Assembly (NCBI GenBank): GCA_902796895.1
Contig: CADBQV010000109.1
Location: 1-9,770 of the forward strand
DNA length: 9,770 nucleotides
Origin: an uncultured Erysipelotrichaceae bacterium
GTDB taxonomy: Bacteria > Bacillota_I > Bacilli_A > Acholeplasmatales > Anaeroplasmataceae
Direction: 5' to 3'
Every line of letters begins with the position of its first letter. The stretch's first letter is position 1. The position numbers and the translations under genes are program-made. The notes below the pieces were generated by a model. That model saw only the letters and a program-made list of their open reading frames with translations. It was not told the DNA's origin and did not search any database. Below are positions 7,001 to 9,770 of the stretch, one piece after another.

Positions 7001-8442
7001 CCAAGCTCATACATCATGTAATTATCATCTACATTACTTAAACCATATAAGCTTGATTGTCTATAATCATAACCAATTGCTTCAGATAGACGTGAATATT
7101 TATCTAAGAAATCACAAGCCACATCCAAGTCATATAAATTATAATTATTAACATATAAATCAATACCATCCATTACTGCACAGTCAAGCTTTATATACAT
7201 TGAATATAAATCAAGTAAGCATACACCAAGCTCTGGTATAATATCATGTAAATCATGCTCATATGTGCTTAAATTACCTTTTAGTAATGTATATTTTTGA
7301 CTTAAGAATGTTGTTTTTAAGTCAATATTATATTTAGGTAATGTTGCAGTATTATATAAATTTTCAATAAATTCTTTTTTATTTGCTTTATTTGAATGTA
7401 ATTCTATACCAAAATCTGATAAGTGAGCACGTCTTAAATTTTCAAATACGACATTTAATGCTGCTATTTTTTCAGATACGAATAATATCTTCTTTCCTTG
7501 TCCTAAAAGAGTAGCGATAATATTTGTAATTGTTTGGCTCTTACCAGAACCTGGAGGTCCTTGTAAACAAAATGATTTACCATTTGCTGCCATTTGAATA
7601 GCACCAAGCTGTGATGAATCACAATCAACTACAGGATATATAGGTTGATTTTCTGTAGCTATTAATCTATCAGTATCTCTTTCACCAAGTAATACTTGAA
7701 TATTTTTATTAGATAAAACCTTTTCTTTATTATTCATGATATCTTGATACATACTCATTTTATAGAATGAATAAATACCCATAGACATACTTTGATCTAA
7801 AACCATATCTTCTGGTAATAATTCTTTAAGCTTATCAAAATATGTAGATAATGCTTCATCATTATATTGAGGAAGTTCAATATTATTCATAGTAGATAGG
7901 TAATATTTAAATGTAGGATTTAAAATAACATCATCCTCATATTGTCTTACACAAAAGCCACCTTCTGTTTGAAGCTCAATTGGAATTAAAAGAATTGGGG
8001 CAACATAATCTACGCCTTCTTCTTTATAATGAATAAAGCCAAATGACATATAAAGTGAGTTCATACCTTTTTCAATGATTGATGATTTAAAATCTTTATA
8101 TAATGATTTTACTGTCTTATTAATACCATAACCATATTTATAACAAAATAATTGTTTTGGCTCTAGATATTTTCTTGCGATATCATATACAGTATCCAAG
8201 TCATATTTAAAAGGATCATCCTTTAAATCATCCTTATGAAATTCATTATGATATTGATTTAAAATGCCATCAACATCCAAAAAAGTAACATCCTTATAGC
8301 CTTTTATTGCTCTAAAGATTTCATCAATGTTTTTATTAACAATTGATAAAGTCTTCATACCAGTATCTCTGTAATTTAAAAGTCTATTTCTTTTACCTAA
8401 ATCTAGCAATTGATTTGTAACAGCTAATAGCTTATCTATCAT
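4018..8442 (-). CDS. DUF4011 / SF1 helicase / Vsr-like nuclease / DUF3320 protein, Hhe-like defence candidate
   Basis: About 1474 residues, counted from the ATG at 8442. Residues 1-200 resemble DUF4011 (LLDLGKRNRLLNYRDT near 13-28). An SF1 (Upf1/AAA_11-AAA_12 type) helicase follows: Walker A GPPGSGKSQ (295-303), motif Ia ILFVSEKIAALNVV (319-332), motif II VIFDEASQI (897-905), motif III VIGDTKQMPPT (922-932), HYRS (971-974), motif V ETVQGDERD (1091-1099) and motif VI RRLNVAITRAK (1129-1139). Between Ia and II lie some 560 mostly helical, charged residues with likely coiled coil near 560-640. Residues about 1190-1275 form a Vsr-like/MTES_1575 PD-(D/E)XK fold: FKIDLAV with D1215, then AIMTDG where AIECDG is expected, then RLGWKYFKLFTTSWI. 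The end (about 1328-1474) looks like DUF3320. This order matches Hhe (DUF4011-helicase-Vsr), a one-gene anti-phage system. Likely role: ATP-driven action on foreign DNA in the cytoplasm, with cleavage uncertain. It has its own promoter and terminator. Helicase call very sure; defence role moderately sure. Confidence 0.92.
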   Translation of the reverse strand: MIDKLLAVTNQLLDLGKRNRLLNYRDTGMKTLSIVNKNIDEIFRAIKGYKDVTFLDVDGILNQYHNEFHKDDLKDDPFKYDLDTVYDIARKYLEPKQLFCYKYGYGINKTVKSLYKDFKSSIIEKGMNSLYMSFGFIHYKEEGVDYVAPILLIPIELQTEGGFCVRQYEDDVILNPTFKYYLSTMNNIELPQYNDEALSTYFDKLKELLPEDMVLDQSMSMGIYSFYKMSMYQDIMNNKEKVLSNKNIQVLLGERDTDRLIATENQPIYPVVDCDSSQLGAIQMAANGKSFCLQGPPGSGKSQTITNIIATLLGQGKKILFVSEKIAALNVVFENLRRAHLSDFGIELHSNKANKKEFIENLYNTATLPKYNIDLKTTFLSQKYTLLKGNLSTYEHDLHDIIPELGVCLLDLYSMYIKLDCAVMDGIDLYVNNYNLYDLDVACDFLDKYSRLSEAIGYDYRQSSLYGLSNVDDNYMMYELGTDLDNSIAALEILYTLANILAKYDGLYIESVKDGLKKALIIDKITKLTSYSPLYLNKKYRYKIMDLIRKYINFQKICKTNLFDIYDKAILKENIDSLRDRYRKSNQKGKLFNKELKEVEAEIYKFRKTKSTFEEIDKELMEFQSLKRNLFLAKEVSTNLSKLLGDIKGLNLNVVLKELMSIDDIEDLNLSFEEYSILKSEYINSKIDYNYLMLKAKTFNRLSTIFDKREFDFYNEKLEDAYNRVLHLDSERILFNHFGQLKVCLKKLKELSALEFLNSYLDAEENISDIANVYRKTFIEQKIKSIIDKSNLLTQFNSLNENRVIADFRELDESILSINRDFIISKISQKRPNDNVLEGSEFKILTKEYSKLRRQLPIRSLLEQIFNLVLDIKPVFLMSPLSVSTYLASELEIFDCVIFDEASQIFASDALGSIYRGKQCIVIGDTKQMPPTNFFHATLDNGQEEEEIEYDLESILDKASSTFETTSLKWHYRSRSEELITFSNGAFYNGNLITIPQAHQHEEGFGIDYYYVKDGIYDMATRTNPAEAEYICKMVFDHFDNSKESLGVVAFSNVQADLIASMIDKYRRKKPQYDRFFDDALDEPFFVKNLETVQGDERDRIIFSICYGFNKEGKFYQRFGPLNNLGGERRLNVAITRAKYNVSIVASIKGEDIKEKTEAQGVILLRDYLKFAENVIGAKNYSEDSTPLIMDVKAYVESLGYEVYPNFGSSSFKIDLAVKKDGEFIMAIMTDGSNSYNANLTDKYRLEKMLLNRLGWKYFKLFTTSWIKNKEEEQERLRYALENPETLEKKHEAKTFLKEDKSIDSFDFNFEPYREVGAERGKKYLENYDLEYLVREIIRVEAPIHIEYLYLEVAKAMDKARASDKIKEDVNNALPKKLRKVSDFILSDKVSGFRLRTNSDRKFEYIYIDELIDGIYSIVEKNSGIKRDGCYKTLINILGFNAVTQPIRQVLDDAVNHLALDRKIEVVNDSLILL

Positions 8443-8450
8443 ATCAACCA

Positions 8451-8455
8451 CTCCT
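8451..8455 (-). promoter_or_regulatory. Ribosome site that sets the helicase start
   Basis: AGGAG sits exactly 8 bases before the ATG at 8442. A longer reading from a GTG at 8451 would begin inside this ribosome site and have none of its own, so the shorter start is correct and removes three residues. Confidence 0.85.
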
Positions 8456-8486
8456 AACTTAAAAAAATGATTTATCTATTAGGTTA

Positions 8487-8515
8487 ATTATAGCATAACC
8501 GGAAATAAATTTAAA
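8487..8515 (-). promoter_or_regulatory. Extended -10 promoter of the helicase gene
   Basis: TGCTATAAT gives a full -10 (8487-8492) with the TG extension (8493-8495). TTTAAA (8510-8515) stands 17 bases away as a -35 with four of six matches. The leader would be about 40 bases. Confidence 0.7.
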
Positions 8516-8525
8516 CAAAGTTTAA
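8511..8525. repeat. Inverted repeat over the helicase -35
   Basis: TTAAAC-AAA-GTTTAA, perfect 6-bp arms around three bases, overlaps the -35 of the helicase promoter. It could be a regulator site. In such AT-rich DNA a 6-bp repeat could also be chance. Confidence 0.35.
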
Positions 8526-8539
8526 GAAATTAAATATAA

Positions 8540-8559
8540 AAATACATTTAAATGTATTT
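8540..8559. repeat. 20-bp perfect palindrome between divergent genes
   Basis: AAATACATTT is followed at once by AAATGTATTT, with no mismatch and no spacer. It lies midway between the two divergent promoters and just upstream of the antiporter -35. No T tail follows on either strand beyond its own arms, so a binding site is likelier than a terminator. The protein that would bind it is not in view. Confidence 0.5.
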
Positions 8560-8564
8560 AAGCA

Positions 8565-8593
8565 TTGCAAAAATCAAAATAAAGTATTAATAT
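8565..8593 (+). promoter_or_regulatory. Possible promoter of the antiporter gene
   Basis: TTGCAA (8565-8570) and TAATAT (8588-8593) are 17 bases apart, each with four of six consensus matches. A start of transcription near 8600 would leave a 20-base leader and favour the TTG start at 8620. Confidence 0.45.
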
Positions 8594-8619
8594 TTTATAT
8601 GTTACAAGAAGGTGATATT

Positions 8620-9770
8620 TTGTTTTTAGCAAATAATTTATCAGTAATAGATATCCTACTACCTATTGGTTTAATATTATTAATTAGTAAAATGCTTGGC
8701 GTTTTTGCTAAAAAAGTAGGCCTACCTCAGGTTGCAGCAATGCTACTTACAGGCTTAATCTTAGGATTATTTTACCAATTTGTACCTGGAATTAAAGAAT
8801 ATATCATAACAGATAATGGTATTGATGGTATTAAATTTATTGCTGAAATTGGTGTAATTTTAATATTATTTAGTGCCGGTGTATCAACAGATGTAAAGCA
8901 AATAAAAGCTACTGGAATTAGTGCTTTAGTAATTACTGTGCTTGATGTAGTATTATCTATTGGACTTGGCTTTTTAGTTGCAGGATTAGTTCAAGGATTT
9001 GAAGGTGAAGTATCATTTATGAATGATACAAATGGTAATCCTATTTATGTATCTAAATTCTGGTCTAATATGTTTTATGGTGTAATATTATCTGCAACTT
9101 CTGTTTCTGTTACAGTAGCTACCCTAAAGGAAATAGGTAAGTTAAACACAAGAATTGGAACAACTATCGTATCTGCAGCTATATTAGATGATGTTATTGG
9201 TGTAATTGTCTTATCAGTTGTACTATCACTTGGTGCAGCAAAAACTGGTGTAGATTCACCAATTGCGATTACTACATTATTTAATAATATAGGTATTAAT
9301 TCAATTGTATCAGTCGTAATCGCAACAATACTTTTCTTTGTATTTGTATTTATACTTGGTATATTAGTAAGAAAAATATTTAATCATCTTGAAAAGAAAT
9401 ATCCTCATCACAGAAGAATTCCAATTTATGGTCTTGCAATGTGCTTTATTCTAGCATTCGTATCAGATAAAATATTTGGTATTGCAGATATTACAGGTGC
9501 TTATTTTGCCGGATTAATATTATCAGGTAGAACCTCATCAAGCTATGTTGAGCGTAGAGCAGATATTGCATCATATATATTATTTACCCCTGTATTCTTT
9601 GCTAAAATAGGCTTAACTACTACTTGGTCTATGATTGATCCTTCATTCTTATTATTTGGCTTCTTATTCTTACTTGTAGCATTTGTAGGAAAAGGCTTTG
9701 GAGCATCAATTGGTGCAAGAATGACAAAAAACACATGGAAAGATTCAATTAGATGTGGTCTTGCGATGGT
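8620..9770 (+). CDS. CPA2-type cation/proton antiporter, N-terminal part (cut by window edge)
   Basis: 383 codons are visible without a stop. The protein is almost wholly hydrophobic, with about ten membrane helices in view. Family marks are GLPQVAAMLLTGLILG (33-48), IAEIGVILILFSAGVSTD (74-91), the unwound-helix segment LSATSVSVTVATLKEIGKL (157-175), the paired aspartates AILDDVIG (D190, D191) that carry the ion in CPA2 proteins, ITGAYFAGLILSG (291-303) and PVFFAKIGL (324-332). It should exchange Na+ or K+ for H+ across the cytoplasmic membrane. A C-terminal TrkA-N/TrkA-C regulatory domain, present in some relatives, would lie outside the window. The chosen start is TTG, because AAGAAGGTGAT (8606-8616) lies just before it and differs from the ideal ribosome site by one base. 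An in-frame ATG at 8599 would add seven residues but has no good ribosome site. It is divergent from the helicase gene. Confidence 0.93.
   Translation, partial: MFLANNLSVIDILLPIGLILLISKMLGVFAKKVGLPQVAAMLLTGLILGLFYQFVPGIKEYIITDNGIDGIKFIAEIGVILILFSAGVSTDVKQIKATGISALVITVLDVVLSIGLGFLVAGLVQGFEGEVSFMNDTNGNPIYVSKFWSNMFYGVILSATSVSVTVATLKEIGKLNTRIGTTIVSAAILDDVIGVIVLSVVLSLGAAKTGVDSPIAITTLFNNIGINSIVSVVIATILFFVFVFILGILVRKIFNHLEKKYPHHRRIPIYGLAMCFILAFVSDKIFGIADITGAYFAGLILSGRTSSSYVERRADIASYILFTPVFFAKIGLTTTWSMIDPSFLLFGFLFLLVAFVGKGFGASIGARMTKNTWKDSIRCGLAM

Noticed and set aside
6392..7151. Two plus-strand open frames (6392-6634, 6954-7151)
   Set aside because: Both are antisense to the helicase insert, with AT-driven composition (rich in Ser, Asn, Tyr, His) and no ribosome site.
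9543..9734. Minus-strand open frame of 63 codons
   Set aside because: Antisense shadow of the antiporter gene, with no promoter or ribosome site.
1..9770. CRISPR array, insertion sequence or long direct repeat
   Set aside because: No spaced repeats, transposase motifs or terminal inverted repeats were found on reading both strands.

Overview
The window comes from an AT-rich genome (roughly 30% GC by eye) that uses the standard code: Trp is TGG, and every long frame reads through without TGA. Strong AAGGAGGT-type ribosome sites, TATAAT promoters, T-tailed hairpin terminators, a tRNA with an encoded CCA and a MarR plus two half-ABC exporters all point to a low-GC Firmicute. An uncultured gut Bacilli, Erysipelotrichia or Clostridia lineage is plausible. 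I cannot name the species.

Layout. Positions 1-3138, minus strand, hold a drug-exporter operon: a palindromic operator and promoter (3092-3138), a MarR repressor (2650-3078), an ABC half-exporter with a degenerate ATP site (857-2647), and the N-terminal part of its partner half-exporter (1-855, cut by the window edge). The genes are 1-2 bases apart. Positions 3211-3953, minus strand, hold a tRNA-Gln(CUG) with its own promoter, followed by a small two-helix membrane protein (3246-3797) that ends at a good terminator and appears to be read from the tRNA promoter. Positions 3977-8515, minus strand, are one giant gene with its own extended -10 promoter and its own terminator. It encodes a protein of about 1474 residues with a DUF4011 region, a split SF1 helicase, a Vsr-like nuclease fold and a DUF3320-like end. 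This is the architecture of the single-protein Hhe anti-phage system. Positions 8443-8619 are a divergent control region with two clean palindromes. Positions 8620-9770, plus strand, hold the first 383 codons of a CPA2-type cation/proton antiporter, cut by the window edge.

How they fit. The MarR protein most likely represses its own operon by binding across the -10 box, and a ligand releases the exporter pair. The giant helicase-nuclease is the most interesting gene: a stand-alone, monocistronic candidate defence protein set among ordinary transport genes, without integrase, transposase or other island marks in view. Its nuclease domain lacks a glutamate I expect from the family. The divergent antiporter shares the upstream region with it, but nothing seen ties their functions together.
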